Both the position numbers and the translations under genes were made by a program. Positions 23,480 to 35,869 of a stretch of DNA of 64,000 nucleotides are shown one piece after another. Origin of the DNA: Pelobates cultripes (lineage: Eukaryota; Chordata; Amphibia; Anura; Pelobatidae); NCBI GenBank assembly GCA_933207985.1, contig OW240912.1, positions 196,079,082-196,143,081 of the forward strand, read 5' to 3'. Below the pieces are notes generated by a model. It had not been told where the DNA came from. It saw only the letters and a list, made by a program, of their open reading frames with translations, and ran no database searches. Position 1 is the stretch's first letter. Each line of letters opens with the position of its first letter.

Positions 23480-24640
23480 CATTCAGCCCAAGCATTCAAG
23501 TTGGGGCTGAACCTAAGCTCCAGAAAAGTGTGAGTGGACTATTTTTCATTATTTTAATGTATTGTATCTTACGTAATACACTATTAGTGTATTGTTGTTA
23601 CATAAATATTCAAGGACAACCTGGACGCTTCGCCAACCCTTGTGCTTTCCTCATTATATAAAATGCATAAATAATATTAACTTGAAAAAAGTTTGCAGTA
23701 CAGAACAGTGAAGAATTGTAACATGGGGCATGCTTAACCAAATAAAATTTGATTTTACAAAATCCAAACACTTACAGCATTTGGGAGACCTTCAAAGAGA
23801 GGTGCACTATGGATACCACTGCATACATAATTTCTGAAAGATAATGAAAAACATTTGTTTTAGACATGTGACTCTAAATAAAAGAATTAGCAACATTTTC
23901 TGGAATCCTTTTATAAGCATCTTAGCGAAATTATCACATTACATGTATGTTAGATATGCCTACTGTAAGTTTCTTGCACAATTCTTGCAATCTACAAAAA
24001 AGATTATTAAAATATGTAAGCTAAAGGGAAATTAATGCATACAACTGTATATTATTAGTATAAACATTTGTGTTTTTCAGTTATTTAAAGATAGATTTAC
24101 TAGATCCACAAAGTTTGCAGTGTGGCCATTTAATAATTTGTATAGTACACTAATTGCAACATTTTTATTGTCTCGATCTATAGATTTTTTCAAAATATTA
24201 AATTATAAAACATATATCATATATAAAAATGCATCAATAGATCAAAAGATTAAAATATTTTGTAAAATTTTAAATCATTTTAAAAGTATATCCAAAATAT
24301 TAAATCATCTGAAAGCTTAACCAAAATAATTAGAGGCCATAGAAAGAAATGTGTCCATGGATTTTGTAACCTAGGTTTATCTACAGATTTATCTACAGAT
24401 TGCACTGATTCACAACAGATTGCAAGCCTGTTTATAACCCATTTCATATACTGAAGATATGGCATTTTCATTATCAGTTTGATATCTCCTTCTGTGTTGT
24501 GTATTTATGTACATGATAGAAAGACAATGCACGTAGTTTTGGCTATGAAATCCTATTATGCTTATTGTACGCGTATATGACAGACATATAAAAAGCTCAA
24601 TATGAGTGGTGTCTGGCATGTACATTAGATGTTGGGTATA
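23480..24640. other. A+T-rich, no feature recognised
   Basis: Long A+T-rich stretch, no coding or element structure seen. Confidence 0.5.
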
Positions 24641-25030
24641 CTTAAAGAGACACTCTAAGCACCAAACGCATTTAGCTTGATTAAGAGGTTTTGCTGTATA
24701 GATCATGGCCCTGCATTCTCACTGCTCAAATCATTTTGTTTAAGCCCGAGCTACACCTCCCCTAGAAGAGACTCACACAGTCTCTACAAACATCATGGTA
24801 AAGAGTCTAAATTGTGCAGCTTGCACAGTGTGTTTAATTTAGAAGTCCTTATCTCCTGCTTGTTACTTCCCTGCTGAGGATAACTTCTAAAGTAAACACA
24901 CTGTGCTGTAAGAACTGATTGAAATAAAAAATATATTTTCATGTTGGCTGTGGGAGTTACAACCAGAGTAGATGTAGCTAAGGCTGCATAAATAGAAACA
25001 AAAGTGATTTGAAATAAACTCAAAAAAACA
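24641..25030 (+). repeat. common interspersed repeat, copy 1
   Basis: It starts with aaagagacactctaagcacca and contains tgctgtatagatcatggccctgcattctcactgctcaa in short blocks that recur at 59767-60050 (gacactataatg, ccctgcactctcactgctta). It looks like a non-autonomous DNA element family; only the left terminus is clear. Confidence 0.5.
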
Positions 25031-25069
25031 AAAGCACATATAATTTTTAATTTTCAATAAGTTAAGGGG

Positions 25070-27085
25070 AGCTTTACAGTATGTTGTTTGGCATGAACTC
25101 TTTAGCGATAAAAACACTGAGGATAAATGGAATATCTTCCAACATATATTAGAAAGGTACATTTCTCAGTATGTACCATTGGGTAATAAATATAAAAGTA
25201 ACACATTGAAACCAATGTGACTTAGTGGGAAAGTGAATCAAGAAATTACAAATTTGAGAAGGGCATTCAAAGCCTTTAAATCAGACAAATCAGAGGCATT
25301 CTATAAAAGATATAACAAAGCCAATAATGTGTGCAAAAAGGCAATATTAGATTCACTAAATTTCTAAATGAAAAAATGATAGACAAGGAGAGCAAAACCA
25401 ACCCAAAAGCATTTTTTTAAGTACATAAATTCTAAAAAACAATAAAAGTGTAAATACATTAAAAACCGGGATGGGAGTTTTCGTTAATGAAGACCAGGAA
25501 AGGGCAGAAATTTTAAAAAACTATTTATCCTCCGTATATATTAAGGATAGATATGTAAATGATTGCTGCAAAAAACATGCAGATAAATTGTAAGTGGCTA
25601 ACTCAAAACAAGGTGCTGCAGCAACTAAAGAAAGTTAACATTAACAAAACTCCAGGGCCTGACGGTATTCATCCACGAGTACTTGAGAAGAACATGTTAT
25701 CTGCATGGTTTTATGAAGCACAGGTTATGTCAAACTAACTTGACTGCATTCTACGAAGAAGTAAGTAGAAGTATAGATAAGGGTGTGGCAGTGGATGTGA
25801 TCTATTTGGATTTTGCCAAGGCGTTTGATACAGTTCCACACAATAGATTAGTGTTCAAACTCAAAGAAATTGGTCTAGATGAAAATTCTTGTTTTTGCGT
25901 AGAACATTGACTTAAAAATAGAGTACAGAGAGTTGTCATTAATGGTACATTTGCAAGCTGGACAGAGGTGGCAAGTGGTATCCCTCAGGGTTCTTGTTTG
26001 AGACCCCTTCTATTTAACATGTTTATAAATGATCTTGAAAAAAGCATTGAAAGTCATGTTTCAGTGTTTGCAGACTACACAAAACTTTGTAAAGTAATAC
26101 AATGTGAGCAAGATATTACTTTGCTGCAGAGGGATTTAGATAGACTGGCGTACCGGGCACTCAAATGGCAGATGAAATTTAATGTAGAAAAATGCAAAGT
26201 TATGCACTTCGGTGTTTAGAATGCACAAGCAACATATACCCTTAATGGAAGCGAATTAGAAATTACCATACACGAGAAGGACTTGGGAATTGTTATAGAC
26301 AACACACTATGCAACAATGTGCAATGTCAATCAGCAGTGTCTAAGGCCAGTAAGGTATTGTCATGCATGAAAAAGGGCATTAATTATGGGGATGAGAATA
26401 TAATTTTGCCTCATTATAAATTGCTGGTAAAACCACATCTTGAATATGCTGTGCAACTTTGGGAACCTGTTCTAAAGAAGGATATTATGGCACTAGAAAA
26501 AGTGCAGAGGCGAGCTACAAAATTAATAAAAGGAATGGAACATTTTAGCTATGAAGAAAGGTTAACAAATTTAAACCTATTTAGTTTAGATGGGATATGA
26601 TAACATTATACAAATATATACGAGGCCAATGCAAACCATTGTGTGAAAATCTATTCACAAGTAGGACTTTACATAGGACACAAGGTCATGTGTTTAGACT
26701 GGAAGAAAGAAGTTTTAGCTTAAGGCACAGGAAACTATTTTTTACCGTAAGAACAATAAGGATATGGAATTCTCTGCGTGAAGAAGTGGTTTTATCAGAG
26801 TCCGTACAGATGTTTAAACAGAAACGTGATACATACTTACAAAAACAGAATATTCAAAGATATAATTTTTCAATGTAGGGTAAATGCTTCATGATCCAAG
26901 GATTAATCTGACATTCTGGGGTCAAGAGGTAATTGTTTTCCTAGTTTGTTGCAAGATTGGAAGTGCTTCAAAATGGTTGTTTTTTTTTTGCATTGTTTTG
27001 GATCAACAGCAAAAAACGAATATGAGGAAGGCTGAACTTGATTGACACAAGTCTCTTTTCAGCCTCTGCAACTGTGTAACTATGT
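25070..27085 (+). mobile_element. Rex1/CR1-type LINE, degraded
   Basis: Sequence from 25075 reads as the region upstream of RT (RAFKAFKSDKSEAFYKRYNKA), then KTPGPDGIHPRVLE at about 25645, then RT, then a 3' end with ttcagcctctgcaactgtgtaactatgtt at about 27060, the tail type of Rex1/CR1 elements. An internal deletion joins HPRVLE to the segment before QTNLTAFYEEVS, removing about 90 codons of RT. No target duplication was detected. Confidence 0.8.
25683..26878 (+). pseudogene. Rex1/CR1-type reverse transcriptase relic
   Basis: Visible RT blocks: VIYLDFAKAFDTVPHNRL (about 25800), VASGIPQGSCLRPLLF (about 25965-26015), VFADYTKL (about 26070), KWQMKFNVEKCKVMHFG (about 26165-26215), KDLGIVIDNTL (about 26280), then PHLEYAVQLWEP and KVQRRATKLIKGM. 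Frames stop at 25907, 26217 and 26598. The catalytic FADD is FADY here: the second aspartate is lost, so the enzyme would be inactive even if the stops were ignored. The order and spacing fit CR1/Rex1 RTs. Confidence 0.85.
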
Positions 27086-27236
27086 TATTTAAGTACTACA
27101 TGTAAGAAAATTGAACTGTAAAACTGTAGGGGCATGATCTATACACTAAAACTGCTTAATCGGTGCTTAGATTATCCCTTCAATGTATACCTCTTGTATT
27201 TATGTTATATTGTGAGAAACCAGACAATTGACTGAC

Positions 27237-27771
27237 TGTCAGGATACTGACAGGGATTCAATACGCAGAGTGCGGACAGAAGGAGGTACGTATACCGGAC
27301 CTTAGAATGGCCGGACTAACGTATGGACAAAACAAGAATAGTCAAAAGGTAAGCCGAGGTCGAGGGAGCCGGAGGACAGGTAAGCGAGATACAAGCCGAG
27401 TCAAAGGATAGGAGAGGACAACAGGACAAAAGACAAGCAAGGTCAAAACCGAAAACACAAGAGAGAGAGAACGCGCTGAGTGACTAGCAAGCTAGAACCA
27501 CGACAGGGCAATGAGCAGTAGTAAAGGTTTCCTTTAAATACCCTGTCACCTTAATTGAGACCACGCCCCCAAAAGGTCCGGAATAGCGGTTCCCGGCACT
27601 TCACGTAATGCTGACGTCATGACGTCGACGCTAGCCGTCGCGTCATAAAAGGGGGAGGAGCTAGCGCGGCCGGCGCGAAAACGGCCGGAATTTGCCGAAA
27701 TGCTAGGGGCAAGGAGCCCCTAAACAGAGAGGATGTCTTCCCTGGAGTCAGCACCAACAGGTACCCTGACA
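27237..27771 (+). mobile_element. LTR-like unit with 5-bp duplication (solo LTR)
   Basis: A 535-bp unit begins tgtcagg, ends cctgaca and is bracketed by ctgac at 27232-27236 and 27772-27776, as expected for a solo LTR of a Gypsy or ERV-type element. In the right third lie two adjacent CRE-like octamers (27612-27627) and a TATA-like cataaaagg at 27644-27652, which suggests plus-strand transcription. The 3' part is CpG-rich. No internal retroviral sequence is present. A DNA element with tgtcagg termini is the alternative. Confidence 0.6.
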
Positions 27772-27776
27772 CTGAC

Positions 27777-30272
27777 CAATAAAATAATAAGAAAACATAA
27801 AGCTAATCACACTTAACCTACAATTTATATCATTGCAGACATCTAAAAGCATCAAATCTACTTCTAAAGATAATGGTTTTCATTACATAGAACAATAATG
27901 GTTTTCATGTTAACTAGTACTTTGGCATGTAATTACTGGGAGATTGAACGAAAGTATCTTCATGTTAAAAAATATGTTTATCTGAAATGAAGTACAATGG
28001 GCGTTATTAAAGTATCAACTGGAAGAAATTATTTATTTTGAAGTATGTAGCAATACACATTCTAAACTTCAATATTACATGTTTTGTCATATTTTATGCA
28101 ATACTGCCATAGATTATATTGCTACCCAACTCGCAGTAGAAGTATTGGGTTTTTCCCAATTCCAACCAGCTTAGACCATGTGTCTTTGTATAAATATCCT
28201 GCTAATGGGCCACACAATGTATCCACATATTACTTAGCTTCAAATTACCTTTGTAGTGGTTAAATGTAGGTCAGGTGCATTAATATCTCAATAAATTTGT
28301 AATCAGAGTACATTTTCAGAGTGGATTCATACTAGAGACTGGGGCTTTTAGATTACATATTAATTTAAGTTTTTTCTTGGCAACATACTTTAGTCAATAC
28401 ATGAAGACTTGCAAATTTAGAATACACTCTATATTATATGTACTATAAAAAGAAATCTTTTAAAACATTTTCCTGTATTACACAACAACACTAGACATAA
28501 TTGAAAATGATATAAAACACAGTAAAGTTAAGCATTGTTCTATAAATTTGGCATGATGAAAGTTCAAGGTAATATATCATTTAATGTGAATGATTGAAAT
28601 GTAATAATTTGTTATTGCTGAGTAGAACTAAATGTGTACTCATTTATTCTACAAGTGCTTTTAATTTGTTCAGAGTAGGGGAAATGTATAATATATAATT
28701 GTCTTTGAAATACAAGAAGAAGGAAAAAAAAACATGAATTTAAAGGAAATACTATAGTTTCTTATTCCATATATAATGAATGGAATTCCTTGTGAACATT
28801 TATTGCCAGATACATTAATAAAAGTGTTATTTAAACAATAAAACATTTGTATCTTCTCTTTTTAAAATGTATTTTTCAGTAGATATTCACACAATAATCT
28901 GACAAACTCTGGGTTTACAAACAAATTGTCCCTGGGTGGGTGTGGACCACACTGTGTGACACCACAGGAACAGAACCACCAGTCTCTCTATAGTTGCCGA
29001 CCAAAATTAAAATGCTAGCAGACGCACAGCCATGCCTGACTCTGGGCAGCTATACTGACAGGTGGATCTCACACTGCTCCTGGCACCTCTACCACTTTGG
29101 GAGCTCCAATGTATTTCCAATGTATTTTAAGGCTTTCTTCATTCCCTTTCTCTCCTCACATCCCATGCGTCCCACAATTTGTGGGCACGTAACTGACTGC
29201 TAGATTGAGCTGTGTAGAGTGGGCTGTACAGAATGTGCGTTTGGTATGCCTTTGGCTAAGCCCTTGGCACATGGATGTAGCAGAATGAGCAGCCCCTCAT
29301 TGACCAATGCCTAGTCTTGGCACATAGTAGGAAGTGGAAACCAGAGGATGAACTTAGAAGTAACTTATGGTTTTTAAAATAAATAAAAAATATGTATATT
29401 AGATGATATATCAGAGCTTAAATAATACACCAACTTTTAAAATAAATAAATCAATTAACCACTACAAAGTGTATCTGTGCACACTCCTAAAATGTGAAAT
29501 TTTATTTTATGTGCAAACCACTTTTAAAATTACTGGCAGGTCAGCCAGGCATGAACGCATGACAGGCTGCCTATCTATCACCCCCCCTATCAGCCCACTG
29601 AGGGCAGAACCTGCAGGGAGACAGTTCGCTGGTGTTCCCAAAAGTGGGACATCTGGAAACCAAGTAGCTATGGCAGGAACCTAAAATTTGGACTATCCTG
29701 CCAATATCGGGAAGATTGTGAGACCTGTAGATGTGGCCTGTATAGAAATAGACAGGGGCAGTATAGTGTTAGAAATACAGGTTTGTATTCATAATGCTAT
29801 AGTGATTCTTTAACAAAATAAAATATACTTTAACCTACAGCATTTTTGTCTTCTACTTGAATGTCAGCATAGGTTCTCTTAGGTATTGCTAGACCGCAGG
29901 ACTTAGGGCAAAAACAAATATGAGCCCTAACTAAATATGTCCACGCTGATAATTACATTTCCCTAGTGGAAGAAAATGGATTAATCTAGAGTGGTGTGGA
30001 TTACAAGGGAACATTTGATTAGAGAGAGACCTATGCAGTTATAAAAGAAGGGTAGTTTCTGTTTAAATCCACAAGTCTGCAGATAGTAGCATATTTGGTA
30101 CTGTAGCTTTGCAATTATTTATTTTGCATAATGAATTGTGCAAGGTCTGAACATGACCCAGCCATAACAGACGAGTTAATGGATAAATGCTGGGAAAAAA
30201 AATTCTGCCCCACCAGAAAAATAGTTTATGAAAAATAAAAAGAATTAAATTATGAAACTAAAAATAACTTAG
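27777..30272. other. A+T-rich, no gene recognised
   Basis: Long A+T-rich sequence without recognisable coding content. A G+C-richer block at 28920-29340 and another at 29540-29720 may be old repeats, but neither shows termini or domains. Confidence 0.5.

Positions 30273-30314
<42 letters not shown>
30273..30314. repeat. (CA)n microsatellite
   Basis: About 20 uninterrupted CA units. Confidence 0.97.
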
Positions 30315-30316
<2 letters not shown>

Positions 30317-30985
30317 CTGTTTGCAAAATATGTGGCTGAATTTATAATCTGCTTTGTTTACTTTTTGAATAGTGTTACCCTTTTAGAATAAAAGTTTTCT
30401 GTTTTTTTTATTTTGCTATGATTGGTACCTTTTTATTATTAGGGCTTTGCATATTTTAATAAAAAATAAAAAACAAGGCACTGACGTGTATAATTTCAAG
30501 TATTAATACATTTATTTTTAATAAACAAATGTCTGAATTCATTACATCCTGACTCTGGAGGAGACATGCTGTGTTACAAAGAATAATCTGATTTTAATGT
30601 GCCTGATTTATATTCACTAAATTGCCTCTAGATGTCTCAATATTTATTCTAAGAGATTTTTAGAAATGTAGGTACTTTATAAGTTATTCTAAAGAAAGGC
30701 AATTGGCTCAATACTGTTAAAGTAAGAAACAAGAGCCTGGGTAGTACTAGGTATTAAATATAAATATTCCTTTTGTAGCTGGACTTGCTTTAGAGATACA
30801 ATGAACATGATAAGCTCCAGCAACAGAGTCACCCATTCGGTGTCACCAATGTCGGTAATGCTTGATCAGCACAAAGTCATTTGTTTGGTATGCTGTATCC
30901 AGTTAACTTTTTTGTGTGAAGCAGTCTTTCTAAGAACAATTATGATGTCAATGACAGGGAACAACTACAGATAACATGTTTTTGT
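30315..30985. other. no feature recognised
   Basis: A+T-rich; nothing supported. Confidence 0.5.
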
Positions 30986-31164
30986 TTAACACCTTAGTGA
31001 CCAGACCACTTTTCAATTTTCTTACCGTTTGGGACCAGGACTATTTTTACATTTCTGCTGTGTTTGTGTTTAGCTGTAATTTTCCTCTTACTCATTTACT
31101 GTACCTACACATATTATATACCATTTTTCTCACCATTAAATGGTCTTTCTAAAGATACTTTTTC

Positions 31165-31840
31165 TAAATATAGGCACAGAAATATTGATATAGTGATTCT
31201 AAAAAAAAAGAAATTAAAATCACTGTATCGCCTGGAAATAAGAGTAGTCGTCATTATGATGTCTATGAAGTGGTAAAGTCCTGTAGCTAAATAGATTAGT
31301 ATAAAATATAGTGAGATCTTGAAATAAAGTAATATAAAACCAACACAGATAATGACAACAACCTAGTTAGGTAGGCTCCTATGTCTATATATATATGGCA
31401 GCTCAAAATTACCATATCCAGACAGAGTTCAAATGTATAAAATGTAGCTTTATTGAATATGGCTCTCAGTATATGAGAACTCTACTGGACTATATACCTA
31501 GTGAAAGCTGCTATATAATGAAAAATATATCCCAGCAAGACATATCCTGTAGGGCTATTAGACGCAAAGGACAGAATAGTATTTCTTTCTGTTAGGAGAT
31601 AACCTAAGATGCAGAGTAATAGCTTCTTCCCCCACAGTACTCTAAACATCAATCTACAGAGGGTACTAATCCAGGATATTAACCTAAGAAAATATAATAG
31701 ATATTTGTCACAAGATACACCTAGATATATTATAAGAATGTATATACTTGTATCCTAATAGATAACCAGGAAATCAAAATGCTAGCAGAGTCTGTAGGTA
31801 GAGAGGAAAGATAGAAAGTCTAATGCCAACAAAAAAACGG
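31165..31840. repeat. left inverted arm
   Basis: Matches the reverse complement of 36370-36730 and 38290-38560 over most of its length (landmark agctcaaaattaccatatcc at 31402 versus ggatatggtaattttgagct at 36699). It has insertions of roughly 20-60 bp relative to the right arm. Confidence 0.85.
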
Positions 31841-32064
31841 CAATAATTAGATTAAACAGCCTCTCTCCCTTCAAAACTAGCTAGATAGACATAGAAGCAA
31901 GAATAAAGAAAATTACAGCAACATGCTAATCAAAAAACGGGGTGCCATGCCCAGTGCCCATAACCCAAGGAGAAAAACGCACCACGTTGTGGGGGATTGT
32001 ATTGCTCCTCCCATTTCCTTGCAGTTACCTATGTGGAGAGTTATTAAAGTAGGGAGGGTTCTGC

Positions 32065-32072
32065 TGACGTCA
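32065..32072. promoter_or_regulatory. CRE-like octamer tgacgtca
   Basis: Perfect CRE/ATF palindrome within the Penelope-like region. The octamer is seen; function is unknown. Confidence 0.35.
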
Positions 32073-32099
32073 CAACGTAGCCATTTAGTGTTAATTGAG

Positions 32100-32370
32100 T
32101 TTAAAGGATCACTACAGGGTCAGGAACACAAACATGTAATCCTGACCCAGTAGTGCTAAAACCACCATCTAGCCCCCCTGGGCCCCTCATGCCTCCATAA
32201 ATATAGCAAAATTTTACTGTATTCAAGCCTGAAGCTGTAACTCTGCATGCTGTTTGCCTCAAAGAAAAAAAGCAGTCTGCTTACATCTAAACATACATAC
32301 AAAGTAATAGGCGGAGCTGTAAATTCTTGAATAATCTGTAAAACACAAATACAATACAAAATAGCGTAGT
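32100..32370. repeat. interspersed repeat fragment
   Basis: Starts tttaaaggatcactacagggt, a terminus style shared by several repeats here (cf. 36257-36274 inverted), then diverges. It is probably a non-autonomous DNA element piece. Confidence 0.4.
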
Positions 32371-32713
32371 ATGTCTGTAACTGACAATAAAATAGGAATA
32401 AGAGATAATGAAACTCACAAGGCTGGAGTCATACCGTCATATGACTCAGAAAGTATGCGTCTCTGGACCATTGGGGGTTGTCCAGACCCTTCTATTATCG
32501 GCTTCCTGGTCTTCCCCTTTTTTGTGTTCCTTAATTGGTCCCCCAAAAAATATTTGATAGGCAGGTAGTTCTTCAGTAGTAGTATATATTTATTAAAAAA
32601 TAGTAAATATAAAAATTATAAAATATCCATATATCAGGTAATACTGAATATAGGAATACAATATGCTGCATATACAATTGTAAATGCAAAGTGTCCAATA
32701 AATGTTCAAATGT

Positions 32714-32754
32714 CCAAAACGCGTTTCACCTGTTTAACAGGCTTCCTCAGTTGG
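32714..32754 (-). ncRNA. hammerhead-like ribozyme motif
   Basis: Minus-strand order: CCAA (32754-32751), CTGAGGA (32750-32744), one extra A, stem-loop GCCTG-TTAAA-CAGGT (32742-32728, last pair G-T), GAAA (32727-32724), then CGCGT with A-C/G-T able to form a 2-bp stem III around a 2-nt loop, T as the cleavage-site base, and TTGG (32717-32714) pairing with CCAA. This is the core of a minimal type I hammerhead. Such ribozymes are known in the LTR-like repeats of Penelope elements, which fits its place downstream of the GIY-YIG domain. The extra A and the short stems leave activity uncertain; Penelope hammerheads with tiny stem III are thought to act as dimers. Confidence 0.6.
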
Positions 32755-32845
32755 CTGTAATCTTCCTTCCCTCCTTTCTGTCCTTTATAAACTTGATTTG
32801 TCGGTTTTTTCGTCTTCTTTCATCACTTCCGGGTTTTTCGCGTCT

Positions 32846-33047
32846 GGAACGCAACGTGCGTTCCACCCCGGCAACTACTTCCGGGTCACCTAGAAAGGGG
32901 ACGCACGTGCGTTCCAACCGCTGTTCGAACTTCTGGTTAACATCTAAATGGAACGCACGTGCGTTCCACCTACCCCTTTTGTCCTTCCCCATCCGCAATC
33001 ATATTCATTAACCAGGATAGTACTCTATTGGAACGCTCATGCGTTCC
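32846..33047. promoter_or_regulatory. four spaced palindromes with CACGTG-like centres
   Basis: Near-perfect palindromes of the form GGAACGCACGTGCGTTCC at 32846-32864 (19-nt variant), 32899-32915, 32950-32967 (perfect) and 33030-33047 (centre changed to CTCATG). Two centres are E-boxes (CACGTG). They lie between the hammerhead-like motif and the 3' end of the coding region. Confidence 0.8.
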
Positions 33048-33520
33048 AATAATACTTCCTATGGAGGGGGGTATGAATATAAATCTATAAGATTAATCAA
33101 CATACAGTTAGAGGTATAAAGGATCTTCATATAGTTAAAACTTAGGTAATATGTATGCCAAAATAAAAAATTGCAGTTCAAGCAGTATCATACATAAATA
33201 TATAAAGTGCAAAACAGTTGTGCAATATAGTATGGTGCCAAACAGAAATAAAATAAGAATTGTTATGAGCTTTTCTTTTTAAACGGTGCAAAGTGCAAGG
33301 AAGTGGACCCTCTATACTTGTATGTAGGGTGTATCCAATATAAAATGGGCATTATTTATACTTTTTATTTTAAAGCCCTCTTGATGTCTTAAAGGGATAC
33401 TAAAATATTAGAAACTAATAAAATTATTTTAGATAAGATAGTAGACCATAGATAAAAGAGGGTGATAATATATTGAAGATACATATGGAATATAAAACTT
33501 AATAAATATTGTGGTAAGAA

Positions 33521-33844
33521 CTAATTCATAAAATGACATAATTCAAAATCGTTATTAAGTCCATATGGTATCATAGTATTAAAATCAAATATGCATCTCA
33601 TTTCTTCTTTCCCTATTTTATTTATATAATCTCCTCCTCTCCAATCTTTTTTTACAAATTTTATTGCACAAAAGAACATTCCTTCTGGATTTTGTTGGTG
33701 CGTCATTTTAAAATGATTGGAGACACTATGTGTTTCCACCCCATTTTTAATATTTCTTATATGTTCCGCTATTCTGGTGTTTAAATTACGGATTGTACGT
33801 CCTACATATAAGAGATTGCATGGGCATTTCAGGATATAAATCAC
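33521..33844 (-). pseudogene. Penelope-like GIY-YIG endonuclease domain
   Basis: The frame encodes IYILKCPCNLLYVGRTIRNL followed by RIAEH, the GIY-YIG nuclease signature of Penelope-like elements (VYxLxCxC...YVGxT...R..EH), and ends in a stop at 33521. The domain nicks target DNA to prime reverse transcription. It is out of frame with the RT by one base; the switch lies in a T7 run at 33874-33880. Correct reading continues upstream as IIKDHLTCHSKG, so the domain is complete apart from that slip. Confidence 0.85.
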
Positions 33845-33872
33845 TCCTTTCGAATGGCAAGTTAGATGGTCT

Positions 33873-35177
33873 TTAATAATGAATTTTTTTATCTATATAC
33901 AGCTCTAAATCTATTAGATGCCTTTTTTTACTTTTAGTATTCCTACATGCTAAACACTGTCCACATCCATAGAAACCCTTACTCATTGAAAAGAAGTTTT
34001 TTTCACTTATTCTTTCCTTATTGCTACTTTGAACTAGAGAGTTTTTTAAATTTTTTGCTCCTCTAAAAATAATTTTAGGTTTCTCTGGTAGCAGATTTTT
34101 TAATATTGGGTCATCTTTTAGGATGTGCCAGTGTTTTTTTATGACTCTATTTACTTTTTTATTATTGCCATGGTAATTACATACGAATGGGATGTTTTGG
34201 TTCCAATTTAGATCTTTCTTTTTCTCTTTATATGTCAGAAGTTCCGTCCTATGTGTTTGTTGGACATTATTTAAAGCTTGTTGGAGAGAGGTCTCATCAT
34301 ATCCTTTCTCTAAGAATTGTGTTTTGATTTTGTCGGCTTGTATCAAATAATCCTGTTCATTTGTACAGTTTCTTCTTAATCTTAAGAATTGTCCCTTGGG
34401 AGCATTGCTCAACCAAGGGGTGTGATGGCAACTCTCTCTCCTAATATAGCTGTTGGCGTCTACATCTTTAAAATGATTTTTCGTAATAATTTTATTTTGT
34501 ATAATAGAGATCTCCAAATCCAAAAAATTTATACATTGTGTACTAATTTGTGCCGTTAAAATGATATTCCATTGGTTATTATTGAGATAGTCAATAAATG
34601 CAAGTAGGTCAGTGTGAGATGATGTCCAAATAAAAAATATATCGTCTATATATCGGCGATAGTTAACCAAGCTCGCCCCCCATGAATGGCCTTGATAAAT
34701 GAACCTTTCTTCCCAATATGCCATAAACAAATTAGCGTAGCTGGGGGCGAACTTGGTACCCATCGCCGTTCCTCTAACTTGCAAATAGAACACCTCATCA
34801 AACCAAAAGTAATTATTTGTTAAAACTAAAAGGATCCCTTCTAAAATGTATAAAATCTGTTCTTCCTTAAAATCATTTTTTTCTAAAAAATATTGCACCG
34901 CTTCCAAACCTTTTTCATGAGGTATAATGCTATAAAGAGAAGTGACATCGCATGTAACCAAGAGATTCCCTTCCTGCCAAGATGTAGTTTCTAATACTTG
35001 TAAGATATGTATTGTATCCTTTAGATAAGCAGGATTACGGATGACTAGTGGCTGTAGAAGGTGGTCTAGATATTCTGAGATTTTGGCTGAAACAGAATTA
35101 ATACCTGATATTATAGGCCTTCCTGGGGGATCTTCCTTATTTTTATGTATTTTTGGAAGGTGATAGTATACCGGCAC
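33873..35177 (-). pseudogene. Penelope-like reverse transcriptase (434-aa open frame)
   Basis: RT blocks in order: YYHLPKIHKN (residues about 4-13), GRPIISGINS (19-28), CDVTSLYSIIP (75-85), GTAMGTKFAPSYANLFMAYWE (about 136-156), and the catalytic RRYIDDIFFIW (about 173-183), followed by the Penelope thumb with HTPWLSNAPKGQFLRLRRNC. The Cys-rich GCGQCLACRN near the end links to the GIY-YIG domain. This clade is related to telomerase RT. All catalytic aspartates are present. The frame is offset from the upstream segment at a G7 run (35186-35192) and from the downstream domain at a T7 run. Confidence 0.9.
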
Positions 35178-35721
35178 TATAGGGTGGGGGGGTAGTTAAA
35201 TATTGCGCTTCTTGGGGTGTCAAAATACCTTTCTTTAAGCCTTTATTTATATAGTTATCAAATTTTTCCTTTACATCCTCTGTGGGGTTTCTATCTAAAA
35301 CTTTGTATGTATCTTTGTCCGATAATATTCTTTCAGCTTCTTGTAGATATTTATTTTTTGGTATAATTACTACCCCCCCTCCCTTATCTGCCGGTTTTAT
35401 CACTATCTCCTTATTTTGTTGTAATTCTTTTACTGCCTTTCTCTCTTTTTTAGACATGTTTTGATGGTACCTTTTCAAGGGTTTCATTTTTTTAACTTCT
35501 TTCATTACCATTAATTCAAATGTTTTTATCTCATCTGAAATGAGGTGTTTTGGATAAAAATTTGATTTTTCTTTTAACTCTGTGTGTTTATATTCCGATG
35601 TATTTTCTTCACTCAATTTAACTTCTCTATTATAAAAAAATTTTTTTAAACACAATTGTCTAATAAATTTGTTGACATCAACGAAAAAAATCAAACTTAT
35701 TAATATCAACAGTGGGGGCAA
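35143..35721 (-). pseudogene. Penelope-like protein, N-terminal region
   Basis: Frame with DVNKFIRQLCLKKFF (about 35690-35646) and IVIKPADKGGGVVIIPK (about 35415-35365). The latter is the conserved KPADKGG block immediately upstream of Penelope RT. It joins the RT frame after a G7 run near 35190. A short preceding frame (35884-35678) contains QLGILQKGLKFAPT, typical of the start of these proteins, joined at an A7 run (35684-35690). Confidence 0.85.
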
Positions 35722-35869
35722 ATTTTAAACCTTTTTGGAGTATTCCCAATTGATCCCTAGATAATTCTGTTTCCGTTAGATTAAAAATACCTTCCGTTGT
35801 TATCTTTTCCCTCTCTTTTCTCTGTGCCAGATTTCCTCTCTTTCTATCTATGCGTACATCATCAGAAGT

